Program-made: the position numbers and the translations under genes
Origin: Streptomyces humi
GTDB lineage: Bacteria; Actinomycetota; Actinomycetes; Streptomycetales; Streptomycetaceae
DNA length: 64,000 nucleotides
NCBI RefSeq assembly: GCF_001005085.2
Contig: NZ_LBMU02000002.1
Span: 89,076-153,075 of the forward strand
Direction of reading: 5' to 3'
Notes under the pieces: generated by a model
What the model saw: the letters and a program-made list of their open reading frames with translations, nothing else
What the model was told of the DNA's origin: nothing
Database searches by the model: none
Shown: positions 43,238 through 51,813 of the stretch, piece by piece
Position numbering within the stretch: position 1 is the stretch's first letter
How the letters are laid out: every line of letters starts with the position of its first letter

Positions 43238-43837
43238 TCAGGCCTGGGGCGTTCCGGAGCCGGGGTCGTTCGGGTGCTCGGTCAGGGGGGTCGTCGTGGT
43301 GGTGAGCCAGGGAGCCTGGGGCAGCGAGTCCAGGGCGGTCCGCAGTTCGGTGGCGTCCCGGGCCCGCCACAGGCCGAGTGCCCGGTCGGCGGAGGTGCGC
43401 CACAGCCGCACCAGGTGTCCCGCGGCGGCCAGTTCCTTGGCGCGCGCCGCCTCCGCCGCGGCCGTCTCCGCCAGGCGCTGGGCGACGGCGCCCGCGGGGG
43501 CGAAGGTGACGAGGAACTCCTGGGCGCCGACCGGTGCCGCCGCGGGGGCCGGGCCGGGGTCGTTCGGGTGCGGGGTGAGGGGCGTGACCTCGTCACTGCG
43601 CCAGACGCGCAGCGGCATCGCGGAGAGGACCTCCTCCAGACGGACCTCGTCCGGCGCGGCGAACAGGCCTAGGGTGCGCCACTCGCCGGGCCGCAGCGGC
43701 GGCCGCCACAGCCTCAGCAGCCGGCCCGTCTCGGCGAGCCCGCGGGAGTTGGCGGCCTCACGGGCGCGGACGTCGTCGACCGTCTCCGGGGCGGTTCCCT
43801 CCGGGACGTGCGTGGTCATGGTGACGAGGTATTCCAT
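43238..43837 (-). CDS. Tandem-duplicated muconolactone-isomerase-like protein
   Basis: Protein of 199 aa made of two copies of a roughly 90-residue domain. Copy 1 begins MEYLVTMTTHVPEG and ends PLTPHPNDPG; copy 2 begins QEFLVTFAPAGA and ends PLTEHPNDPG. Each contains RLWRPP or RLWRTS, a LGLF/LGLW strand and a C-terminal strand typical of muconolactone isomerase-like ferredoxin folds. Single-domain members isomerise muconolactone in aromatic catabolism, but no other catabolic genes are near. GGGATGG gives a ribosome site before ATG 43837. Confidence 0.85.
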   Translation of the reverse strand: MEYLVTMTTHVPEGTAPETVDDVRAREAANSRGLAETGRLLRLWRPPLRPGEWRTLGLFAAPDEVRLEEVLSAMPLRVWRSDEVTPLTPHPNDPGPAPAAAPVGAQEFLVTFAPAGAVAQRLAETAAAEAARAKELAAAGHLVRLWRTSADRALGLWRARDATELRTALDSLPQAPWLTTTTTPLTEHPNDPGSGTPQA

Positions 43838-44043
43838 GGCGGACCATCCCTTGCCGCAGATCATGGCGGTACCGGCTCATTGCCCGGGATCCACCGTCTC
43901 GCAGGCCGGAGCCGAGCGCATCCCGTCGGCGGCTCCGGCCCGGACGCGGCCCTGACGCCGTCGGCTCGGCGCCCCGACCGGCGCTGCGAGTCCAGGGCTC
44001 CCACCTGCGAGCGAACCGGTCCCGGCCGGAGCCCCGCGAACCT

Positions 44044-44072
44044 TTGACGCCACCGGCCACGCGGCCTAGTTT
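44044..44072 (+). promoter_or_regulatory. HrdB-type promoter of the aldo/keto reductase gene
   Basis: TTGACG (-35, 44044-44049) and TAGTTT (-10, 44067-44072) are spaced 17 bp, near ideal for the principal sigma factor. Transcription should begin near 44079, leaving a leader of about 77 bases. It is the clearest promoter in the window. Confidence 0.7.
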
Positions 44073-44077
44073 CGCTT

Positions 44078-44095
44078 TAGTCGACCGGTCGGCTA
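44078..44095. promoter_or_regulatory. 18-bp palindromic operator over the start site
   Basis: TAGTCGACCGGTCGGCTA is palindromic at 8 of 9 base pairs, with the central CGACCGGTCG perfect. It directly follows the -10 box and covers the predicted transcription start. The symmetry and size fit a TetR-family repressor site. Confidence 0.7.
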
Positions 44096-44155
44096 CAGCA
44101 CGTCCGGCGGCTTGCTCCACCCATCCGACACGCCGAGACGAAGGCAGAACACAGC

Positions 44156-45130
44156 ATGCGCACCACCACCCTGGGCACCCACGGACCGGAAGTCGGCGTC
44201 ATCGGCCTGGGCGCCATGGGGATGAGCTTCGCCTACGACATGGCCACCCCTCGCGACGAAGCCACCTCCGTGTCCGTCGTCCACCAGGCTCTCGACCTGG
44301 GCATGACGTTGATCGACACCGCAGACGTCTACGGCCCCTTCACCAACGAGGAACTGCTCGGCCGGGCCCTGGCCGGCCGGCGTGAGCGCGCCGTGATCGC
44401 CACCAAGGTCGGCCTTGAGGCCGTCGACCCGACCGGCGGCCCCGGTGGTTCCCCGCTGGTCAGGCCCAACGGCCGACCCGAGCACGTGCGGGCCTCCGTC
44501 GACGCGAGCCTGCGCCGGCTGGGCACCGACCACATCGACCTGTACCAACTGCACCGCGTCGACCCCGACGTCCCGCTGGAGGAGACCTGGGGCGCGATGG
44601 CCGAGGCGGTCACCGCGGGCAAGGTCCGCCACCTGGGCCTGTCCGAGGTGGGCGTGGAGCAGATCCGGCGCGCCGGGACCGTGCATCCCGTCACCACCGT
44701 CCAGTCCGAGTTCTCCCTGTGGACCCGTGACGTGCAGGCCGAGGTCCTGCCCTACGCCGAACGGCACGGCATCGGGGTGCTGCCGTTCTCGCCCCTGGGC
44801 CGCGGTTTCCTCCTCGGCCGCTTCAGCTCCTTCGACGAGCTGCCGCTGAACGACCAGCGGCGCCGGCTGCCCCGCTTCCAGCAGGCGAACCTGCGGGCCA
44901 ACCTCTCCCTCGCGACGAAGGTCCGCGCGGTCGCCGACCGGATCGGTGCCACTCCCGCGCAGGTCGCCCTGGCCTGGCTGGTCGCCCAGGGGCCGCACGT
45001 CGTCCCGATCCCCGGAACCAAGACCCCGAAGTACCTCGCGGACAACGCGGGCGGCGCGGACCTCCGGCTGTCCCCGGCCGACCTCGCCGAACTGGACGCC
45101 CTCCCGGCCCCGGCGGGCGCCCGCTACTGA
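44156..45130 (+). CDS. Aldo/keto reductase
   Basis: NADPH-dependent (alpha/beta)8-barrel oxidoreductase of 324 aa. The catalytic tetrad is visible: Asp and Tyr in LIDTADVYGPFTNEELLG, Lys in VIATKVGLE and His in DLYQLHRVDP. Cofactor contacts are LGLSEVGVEQIRRA and VVPIPGTKTPKYLADNAG. It resembles the bacterial AKR group that reduces aldehydes and quinones. A strong promoter overlapped by a palindromic operator precedes it, so expression is probably inducible, but no linked repressor gene lies nearby. Confidence 0.94.
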   Translation: MRTTTLGTHGPEVGVIGLGAMGMSFAYDMATPRDEATSVSVVHQALDLGMTLIDTADVYGPFTNEELLGRALAGRRERAVIATKVGLEAVDPTGGPGGSPLVRPNGRPEHVRASVDASLRRLGTDHIDLYQLHRVDPDVPLEETWGAMAEAVTAGKVRHLGLSEVGVEQIRRAGTVHPVTTVQSEFSLWTRDVQAEVLPYAERHGIGVLPFSPLGRGFLLGRFSSFDELPLNDQRRRLPRFQQANLRANLSLATKVRAVADRIGATPAQVALAWLVAQGPHVVPIPGTKTPKYLADNAGGADLRLSPADLAELDALPAPAGARY

Positions 45131-45233
45131 CCCCGGCCGACCGGGACCCGCAGGGCGCGGCGGCGGGCGGCGGCCCCCGACTCCTGCCGTCCCTGTCCCC
45201 GCTCGCCCGGCCTGTTCCTTCAGGGATCGGCGC

Positions 45234-45929
45234 TCACTTGAGGATCTCGAGGACCCGGTCCCCCAGGATCGCGGCCGAATGCGGGTTCTGGCCGGTGACG
45301 AGGTTGCGGTCCTCCACCATGTACGGCTCCCATATCGGGCCGCGGCTGAAGTCGATCCCGACCTTCTCCTTCAGCTCCGTCTCCAGCAGCCAGGGCGCCC
45401 TCGGCGCGAGCCCGACCGCTTCCTCCTCCTCGTCGGTGAAACACGTGATCCGGTACCCCTTGAAGGGCGACTCGCCGTGGATCCGGGTGGCCAGGATCGA
45501 GGCGGGCGCGTGGCAGACGATCACCAGCGGCCTGCCGGACGCGAGCTGTGCCGTGAGCAGCCGGCCGGCGTCGGCGTCGAACGCCAGGTCCGCCATCGGG
45601 CCGTGGCCGCCCGGCAGGTAGACCGCGTCGTAGTCCTCCAGCCGGACGTCCGACAGCTGGAGGGGCCGGCGCATCACCTCGGCGGACCGGATGATGGCCT
45701 CCAGTTCGAGGGCCCCCTCCTCACCGCCCGCCATCGACGGGCGCAGGCTCATCATGTCGACGTTCGGTGTCACGCCCCCTGGTGTCGCCACCACGACCTC
45801 GTGGCCTGCTTCCGTGATCGCCTTGTACGGCATGGCGAACTCCTCGGCCCAGTATCCGGTGGCATATCTGGTGCCGTCCTTCAGGACCCAATACGTCGCC
45901 CCGCTCACTATGAAGAGCACTTTCGCCAT
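45234..45929 (-). CDS. DJ-1/PfpI family protein (glyoxalase III or chaperone type)
   Basis: Class I glutamine-amidotransferase-like protein of 231 aa. The nucleophile elbow is PLVIVCHAPASILATRI, with Cys followed by His, and the Glu of the first strand region (KAITEAGHEVVVATPGG) is in place. The GYWAEEFAMPYKAITEAGHE run matches the HchA-like subgroup that degrades methylglyoxal. The C-terminal half shows EPYMVEDRNLVTGQNPHSAA, the typical end. GGAGG upstream of ATG 45929 is a good ribosome site. It likely detoxifies reactive aldehydes or repairs glycated proteins. Confidence 0.92.
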   Translation of the reverse strand: MAKVLFIVSGATYWVLKDGTRYATGYWAEEFAMPYKAITEAGHEVVVATPGGVTPNVDMMSLRPSMAGGEEGALELEAIIRSAEVMRRPLQLSDVRLEDYDAVYLPGGHGPMADLAFDADAGRLLTAQLASGRPLVIVCHAPASILATRIHGESPFKGYRITCFTDEEEEAVGLAPRAPWLLETELKEKVGIDFSRGPIWEPYMVEDRNLVTGQNPHSAAILGDRVLEILK

Positions 45930-46261
45930 CGCCCTCCGCCTCCTCACGCACGCCCGGCTCATGGAGGAATTCAATTGCTTTCCCAGCCTAGGCACACACC
46001 CGAAAGGACGCATACGGAAGTGGGACCGCGTCCGCGCTCCATTCCAACGGCCCTCACCGAAAAGGAATTTGCGGGAAATGCGGGGCGCGGGAATTCCCGG
46101 TACCGGCAACTCGACGCACCTCGGACGGCGTTCGGGAGGCGCGCCGAAAACCGGGCGGCACCAGCGAGCGGGCGGAGGGCGGCTCCCGGTGTGTCTTACG
46201 GAGTCGTGACGTGCGGGTGTGGGCGCGTGGTGCCGGGGCGGTGCGCGCCTAGCGTGGCCTC
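45930..46261. other. Divergent spacer between the DJ-1-like and epimerase genes
   Basis: Over 332 bp I see no coding sequence. The part near the DJ-1-like gene is AT-rich (GAATTCAATTG at 45970) and on the minus strand includes a -10-like TAGGCT. Near the epimerase, TAGCGT (46250-46255) lies 6 bases before ATG 46262, which suggests a leaderless transcript. Confidence 0.5.
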
Positions 46262-47263
46262 ATGCGTGTACTGCTCACCGGCGGTGCCGGGTTCATCGGG
46301 TCCCATGTGGTCGAGGCGCTGACGGCGCGCGGGCACGAGGCGGTCGTGTTCGACGTGCGGGACGACCCCGGCGCGGACGTACGCAGTCCCGCGGCGGTCG
46401 GGCGGGCCCTGGCCGGCGTGGACGCCGTCTGCCACCAGGCCGCGATGGTCGGACTCGGGGCCGGCTTCTCGGACGCGGCGGAGTACGTCTCCCGCAACGA
46501 CCTCGGTACGGCGGTGCTGCTCGCCGCGATGGCCGAGGCGGGGGTACGGCATCTGGTGCTTGCCGGGTCGATGGTCGTGTACGGGGAGGGCCGGTACGAG
46601 TGTCCGCGGCACGGCGTCGTACGGCCCGGCCCCCGTGCCGCCGCCGACCTGGACGCCGGCCGGTTCGAGCCCGGCTGCCCCGTCTGCGGCGTTGCGCTGG
46701 CCCCCGGACTGGTGGATGAGGACGCCCCGGTCGATCCGCGCAACGTGTACGCCACGACCAAGCTGGCCCAGGAACACCTGGCCGCCGCCTGGGCCCGGTC
46801 GACCGGCGGCTCGGCGGTGTCGTTGCGCTACCACAACGTGTACGGCCCCCGGATGCCCCGTGACACCCCCTACGCGGGCGTGGCCTCCTTCTTCCGGTCG
46901 GCGCTGGCCCGGGGCGAGGCGCCCCGGGTCTTCGAGGACGGCCGGCAGCGCAGGGACTTCGTGCACGTACGGGACGTGGCCGCCGCCAACGCGACGGCGC
47001 TGGAGGCGCGGTCGGCACCGGGCGCGCTGACCGCGTACAACACGGGCAGCGGCGAGCCGCACACCGTCGGGGAGATGGCCCGCGCACTGGCCGACGCCCA
47101 CGGCGGGCCGACGCCGGTGGTCACCGGGGAGTACCGGCTCGGCGACGTACGGCACATCACGGCCGACTCCGCGCGGCTGCGGGCCGAGTTCGGCTGGAAG
47201 CCGGAGGTCGGGTTCGCGGACGGCATGGCGGAGTTCGCGCGGGCCGGCATGCGGGGCGCGTAG
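46262..47263 (+). CDS. NAD-dependent sugar epimerase/dehydratase
   Basis: Extended SDR of 333 aa resembling dTDP-rhamnose or UDP-glucose 4-epimerases. The NAD motif is GGAGFIGSHVVEALTARGHE. The YATTK pair gives catalytic Tyr and Lys. A Cys-rich segment CPRHG... CPVCG, between residues 118 and 145, may bind zinc and is known in a subgroup of actinobacterial epimerases. TAGCGT 6 bases before the ATG and the absence of a ribosome site imply a leaderless message. The sugar pathway is not shown by neighbours. Confidence 0.9.
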   Translation: MRVLLTGGAGFIGSHVVEALTARGHEAVVFDVRDDPGADVRSPAAVGRALAGVDAVCHQAAMVGLGAGFSDAAEYVSRNDLGTAVLLAAMAEAGVRHLVLAGSMVVYGEGRYECPRHGVVRPGPRAAADLDAGRFEPGCPVCGVALAPGLVDEDAPVDPRNVYATTKLAQEHLAAAWARSTGGSAVSLRYHNVYGPRMPRDTPYAGVASFFRSALARGEAPRVFEDGRQRRDFVHVRDVAAANATALEARSAPGALTAYNTGSGEPHTVGEMARALADAHGGPTPVVTGEYRLGDVRHITADSARLRAEFGWKPEVGFADGMAEFARAGMRGA

Positions 47264-47294
47264 GCCCCGGACGGACCGGTGGTGCTGCCCGCGA

Positions 47295-48407
47295 TCAGGA
47301 AGCGGCGGTGGGCAGCACCACCTCGAAACGGCAGCCACCGGGAATGTTGCGCACGGTGGCCCGGCCCTGGTGGGCTTCCACGATCCCCCGGACGATGGCG
47401 AGGCCGAGGCCCGCGCCCGCCGGGGGTGTCCGGGCGTGTGTGCCGCGCCAGCCGGTGTCGAAGACCCGGGGCAGGTCCTCCGCGGGGATGCCGCCGCAGC
47501 CGTCGGAGACGGACAGGACGACGCCGTCGGGGCCGCGTTCGGCGGCGACCGCGACCGTGCCGTCCGGGGGCGTCCGGCGGATCGCGTTCACCAGCAGGTT
47601 GCCCAGCACGCGGCTCATCTCCTTGCCGTCCACCTCGACCGGCACCGGCTCCACCCGGTCACCGACCAGCCGTACGCCGTGCTCGCGCGCGAGCGGGTCG
47701 GCGCCCGCGAGGGCGTCGCCGACGAGGTCGAACAGCGACATCCGGCTCGGGCTCAGCGCGAGTGTCCCGGCGTGGATGCGGGAGAGTTCGAAGAGGTCGC
47801 CGACCATGTCGTTGAGGCGTTCGACCTCGGCGCGGATCTGCTTGAGATAGCGGCCGGGATCGGCGGCCACGCCGTCCTCCAGCGCCTCCGACATGGCGCG
47901 CAGACCGGCCAGCGGGGTACGCAGGTCGTGCGAGATCCAGGCCACCAGTTCCCGGCGCGAGGTCTCCAGCGCACGTTCCCGCTCCCGGGACTCGGCGAGT
48001 CTCGCGCTGGTGGCCGCCAGTTCACGGCTCACCTCGGCCAGTTCGGCGGTGGCCGGGACCGCGGGTGCGGCGAAGTCGCCCCGCTCGCCGAACGATCGGG
48101 CCGCGAGGGCGAGTTCACGGCTGCGGGCGACGACCCAGCGGCCCAGTACCAGCGCGGTCGCGAGCGACACCGCGGCCGCCATGGCGACGACGGTGGTCAC
48201 CACGGACAGGTCGTGCGAGGAGAGGAACATCGCCCAGGCGACGGCCAGGGTGCCGGCGAGCATCGCGACCACTCCGACGGCCGCGACCACCGTGAGGGAC
48301 GCGGTGAGCGAGCGGCGGCGCAGCAGGCGCAGGGCTGCCGCGCCGAGCAGCCCGGTGACGGCGGCGCCGGCGAAGGCGTACAGGGCGATCAGGAGGGTGT
48401 CGCGCAT
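47295..48407 (-). CDS. Sensor histidine kinase (HAMP-type)
   Basis: Membrane kinase of 370 aa with two N-terminal helices (residues 5-25 and 40-95 region) and a short linker, no large extracellular sensor. The HisKA box is AWISHDLRTPLAGLRAMSEAL with phospho-His; the ATPase shows NLLVNAIRRTPPDGTV, SVSDGCGGIPAEDL and AGLGLAIVRGIVEAHQG. It follows the OmpR-type regulator and starts within 2 bases of the regulator stop, so the pair is co-translated. Confidence 0.94.
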   Translation of the reverse strand: MRDTLLIALYAFAGAAVTGLLGAAALRLLRRRSLTASLTVVAAVGVVAMLAGTLAVAWAMFLSSHDLSVVTTVVAMAAAVSLATALVLGRWVVARSRELALAARSFGERGDFAAPAVPATAELAEVSRELAATSARLAESRERERALETSRRELVAWISHDLRTPLAGLRAMSEALEDGVAADPGRYLKQIRAEVERLNDMVGDLFELSRIHAGTLALSPSRMSLFDLVGDALAGADPLAREHGVRLVGDRVEPVPVEVDGKEMSRVLGNLLVNAIRRTPPDGTVAVAAERGPDGVVLSVSDGCGGIPAEDLPRVFDTGWRGTHARTPPAGAGLGLAIVRGIVEAHQGRATVRNIPGGCRFEVVLPTAAS

Positions 48408-48408
48408 C

Positions 48409-49137
<729 letters not shown>

Positions 49138-49206
49138 GCCTCCACCCTCGCACCGGCCCGGCGCCGGTGTCGTGCGCGAGGGCGGCGGCGGGCACGACGT
49201 CCCCGA

Positions 49207-49299
49207 TTCGTAAGGAATCCGGGCGGCGGGGCGCTCGTCGCGGCGTCCGCGTTTCGTAAGGAGGACGGGCCCGGTATGTCCGGTTCGCGTTCGTAGGGT
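49207..49299. promoter_or_regulatory. Repeated TTCGTAAGGA boxes in the divergent regulator/GT spacer
   Basis: TTCGTAAGGA occurs at 49207-49216 and 49253-49262, each with CGTCC a few bases upstream, and a shortened TTCGTAGGG at 49290-49298. TAGGGT at 49294-49299 also fits a -10 box 6 bases before GTG 49306. Direct repeats are usual for OmpR-type regulators. Confidence 0.5.
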
Positions 49300-49305
49300 G
49301 ACACC

Positions 49306-50010
49306 GTGACCACCTCACCGAACTCATCGACGACGGCCGTGGACGTCGTACTCCCCTGTCTGGACGAGGCCGGGGCGCTGCCCTGGGTGCTCGGCCGGAT
49401 CCCGGCGGGCTGGCGGGCCCTCGTGGTGGACAACGGGTCCACCGACGGCTCGGCGGACGTCGCCCGGGCGTTCGGCGCGACCGTCGTCCGGGAGGCGCGG
49501 CGCGGCTTCGGCGCGGCATGCCATGCGGGGCTGATCGCGGCGGCCGCCGACATCGTGTGCTTCTGCGACTGCGACGCGTCCCTGGATCCCGGGCTCCTCC
49601 TGCCGTTCGTGCGGGAAGTCGCCGACGGGGAGGCGGACTTGGTGCTGGGCCGGCGGCGGCCGCAGGGGCGTGGTGCCTGGCCCGCGCATGCCCGCGCCGG
49701 GAATCTCGCGCTGGCGCGGATGCTCCGGCGCCGGACCGGGCTGCGGCTGCACGACCTGGGGCCGCTGCGGGCGGCGCGGCGCGAGCGGTTGCTCTCGCTG
49801 GACCTCGACGACCGGCGCAGCGGCTACCCGTTGCAGATGGTGGTGCGGGCGGCCGACGCGGGGTGGCGGATCGCCGAGCACGATGTGCCGTACCTGCCGC
49901 GTACCGGCGCGTCGAAGGTGACCGGGACCTGGCGTGGCACGTGGCAGGCGGTGCGGGACATGAGCCGCGTGCTGAAGGAGCCGCCTCGGGTGCGGGTGGG
50001 TGGGGGCTGA
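49306..50010 (+). CDS. Family 2 glycosyltransferase
   Basis: GT-A glycosyltransferase of 234 aa, soluble. It begins VDVVLPCLDEAGALPWVLGRIP, has the nucleotide-sugar loop VVDNGSTDGSADVA, the metal-binding DCDASLDPG and a conserved GRRRPQGRGAWPAHAR. No transmembrane helices are present. It resembles the dolichol-phosphate/undecaprenyl-phosphate transferase branch. It starts a short operon with the DUF2064 and methyltransferase genes. GTG 49306 has a -10 sequence 6 bases upstream, so it may be leaderless. Confidence 0.9.
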   Translation: MTTSPNSSTTAVDVVLPCLDEAGALPWVLGRIPAGWRALVVDNGSTDGSADVARAFGATVVREARRGFGAACHAGLIAAAADIVCFCDCDASLDPGLLLPFVREVADGEADLVLGRRRPQGRGAWPAHARAGNLALARMLRRRTGLRLHDLGPLRAARRERLLSLDLDDRRSGYPLQMVVRAADAGWRIAEHDVPYLPRTGASKVTGTWRGTWQAVRDMSRVLKEPPRVRVGGG

Positions 50011-50129
50011 GCACGCGGTTCCCCGCGCCCCTCAGGGGGCGCCGCGGTCGGCGTCAGCCGCACGGCCGCGGGCAGGCGCCCCGCCACCACCAGCACCATC
50101 ACCCGCACGCACCCGTCAAGGAACTTCAC

Positions 50130-50756
50130 ATGACCACCCTTCTCGTCATCGCCAAGGAGCCGCGGCCCGGCAGGGTCAAGACGCGGCTCACACCGCCCTT
50201 CTCCCCGGATCAGGCCGCCGCTCTGGCCGAGGCCTCGCTCGCCGACACCCTGGACGCCGTGGCCGCGGCCTCCGCCGCCCGCCGTGTCCTCGTCCTCGAC
50301 GGCAGCCCCGGCCCCTGGCTGCCGCCCGGCTTCGACGTCGTGCCGCAGTGCGGTGGCGGCCTCGACGCGCGTCTCGCCGACGCCTTCGCCGGCTGCGCCG
50401 GACCCGCCCTGCTCATCGGCATGGACACCCCCCAGGTAACCCCGGCCCTGCTCACCGTGGGCTTCGAGGACTGCGACGCGTACTTCGGTCCCGCCGAGGA
50501 CGGCGGGTTCTGGGCTCTGGGGCTGGCCGATCCGGATCCCGGGCTGCTGCGCGGTGTGCCGATGTCCGACCCGCGGACAGGTGCCGTCCAGCGGCGGCGG
50601 CTCGTCGCCGCGGGACTGCGGGTGCGGGACCTGCCACGGTTGCGGGACGTGGACACCGCGGCGGACGCGGCCGCCGTCGCCGCGCTCGTCCCGCACGGCC
50701 GTTTCGCCGCCCGGTTGGCCCGGTGCTCGGCGCAGAGCGGCACGGACCGCCGGTGA
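50130..50756 (+). CDS. TIGR04282/DUF2064 family nucleotidyltransferase-like glycosyltransferase
   Basis: Protein of 208 aa with the TIGR04282 signature LLVIAKEPRPGRVKTRLTPPFSPDQAAALAEASL, then IGMDTPQVTPALL and YFGPAEDGGFWALGL. Members are annotated as arsenosugar-type transferases, though many have other roles. AAGGA stands at a good distance before ATG 50130. The stop overlaps the methyltransferase GTG (GTGA). With the GT2 upstream it suggests synthesis or modification of a small glycosylated product. Confidence 0.9.
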   Translation: MTTLLVIAKEPRPGRVKTRLTPPFSPDQAAALAEASLADTLDAVAAASAARRVLVLDGSPGPWLPPGFDVVPQCGGGLDARLADAFAGCAGPALLIGMDTPQVTPALLTVGFEDCDAYFGPAEDGGFWALGLADPDPGLLRGVPMSDPRTGAVQRRRLVAAGLRVRDLPRLRDVDTAADAAAVAALVPHGRFAARLARCSAQSGTDRR

Positions 50757-51496
50757 CCACCTGGGCGCCCCTCGCCCGGACCGGCGCCGACCCCTACGCG
50801 GCGGCGCTGCGCGCCGGGCACGGCCCGCTGTTCCTGCGCCGCGCCGACGGCTGGCTGCTGCCCCTGGAGGTCGAGCGCTGGTGCGCGCGGGCCGACCCGG
50901 TCGACCGGGCGGTCCTGGACCGTTGTGAGGGCGCCGTCCTGGACGTCGGCTGCGGCCCCGGCCGGCTGGTCGCCGAACTCGCCGCCCGGGGCCGTACCGT
51001 CCTCGGCATCGACGTCAGCACGGCCGCCGTCGACCACACCGTGCGCCTCGGCGGGCAGGCCCTGCGCCGCTCGGTCTTCGAGCCGTTGCCCGGTGAGGGC
51101 CGCTGGGGCACCGTGCTGCTCATGGACGGCAACGTCGGCATCGGTGGCGACCCCGGACTGCTCCTGGACCGCGTCGGCCGACTCCTCGCACCCGAGGGCC
51201 TGTTGATCGCCGAGACCGCCCCGGTGGACCTCGACGAGCGGGTTCACGTCCACCTCACCGACACTCGTGAGGCCGTCGGGGAGCCGTTCCCGTGGGCGCG
51301 GCTCGGCACCCCGGCCCTGCTGCGGTACGCGCGCGGCTGGACGCCGGCCGGTCAGTGGACGGCCGGCGGCCGCCGCTTCGTGGCCCTGCGCACCCGCAGT
51401 GCCAGCAGCAGCGCGGAGCCGCCGAAGAGCACGGCGGTGATCAGCAGCCAGCGGGCCGCGAAGCCGTCCGGGGACTGGCCGGTTGCCGACCGGTAG
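50753..51496 (+). CDS. SAM-dependent methyltransferase
   Basis: Class I methyltransferase of 247 aa. The SAM-binding loop is AVLDVGCGPGRLVAELAARGRTVLGIDVS, followed by ETVLLMDGNVGIGGDP-like catalytic strand. The last 48 codons (from about 51352) are antisense to the next gene, giving a 145-bp overlap. The functional end may lie near FVALRTR, with a lost stop codon. GTG 50753 overlaps the stop of the TIGR04282 gene. Confidence 0.88.
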   Translation: MTTWAPLARTGADPYAAALRAGHGPLFLRRADGWLLPLEVERWCARADPVDRAVLDRCEGAVLDVGCGPGRLVAELAARGRTVLGIDVSTAAVDHTVRLGGQALRRSVFEPLPGEGRWGTVLLMDGNVGIGGDPGLLLDRVGRLLAPEGLLIAETAPVDLDERVHVHLTDTREAVGEPFPWARLGTPALLRYARGWTPAGQWTAGGRRFVALRTRSASSSAEPPKSTAVISSQRAAKPSGDWPVADR

Positions 51497-51813
51497 TGCC
51501 CGGCGACCGTCCCGCTGATCAGCGGGAACCACACCAGCAGGAGCAGCCCGGAGAGCGCGGCGGGGACGCGGACGTACATCGTCCGGTCCCGGTGCCCCGC
51601 GGCGCCCAGACCCCGGGTCACCGCCCGGTCGGCCAGCGCGTACAGCGGTAGCAGCACCAGGTCGTGCAGCAGGGCCGCCCCCACGATCCACAGCGCCACA
51701 CCGAACCAGTCGCCGGCCAGCAGCCGTACGCCGGCGTAGGCGGCGAGCGCGAACGAGCAGGCCAGCAGCAGGATCTGGAAGGGGCTGCCGACGACGAGGC
51801 GGGGGCGCGTCAC
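51352..51813 (-). CDS. Hypothetical membrane protein
   Basis: Protein of 153 aa with about four helices: FQILLLACSFALAAYAGVRLL, VALWIVGAALLHDLVLLPLYAL, AALSGLLLLVWFPLISG and WLLITAVLFGGSALLLAL. The family is not recognised. Its GTG start lies inside the stop codon of the molybdopterin/cytochrome b gene (GTGA), which points to a joint function as a small membrane partner. The C-terminus is basic. Confidence 0.75.
   Translation of the reverse strand: MTRPRLVVGSPFQILLLACSFALAAYAGVRLLAGDWFGVALWIVGAALLHDLVLLPLYALADRAVTRGLGAAGHRDRTMYVRVPAALSGLLLLVWFPLISGTVAGHYRSATGQSPDGFAARWLLITAVLFGGSALLLALRVRRATKRRPPAVH

Larger units (their letters stand above)
43838..44155. other. Divergent spacer upstream of the aldo/keto reductase
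   Basis: This 318-bp stretch has no gene. It contains an inverted repeat GCCGGAGCC (43905-43913) with GGCTCCGGC (43931-43939), then the aldo/keto reductase promoter and operator described separately. Confidence 0.6.

Noticed and set aside
43062..43305. Short plus-strand frame starting MATVRSALPVF after the 42.4-kb MarR gene
   Set aside because: No ribosome site, no family similarity, and most of it is antisense to the isomerase-like gene.
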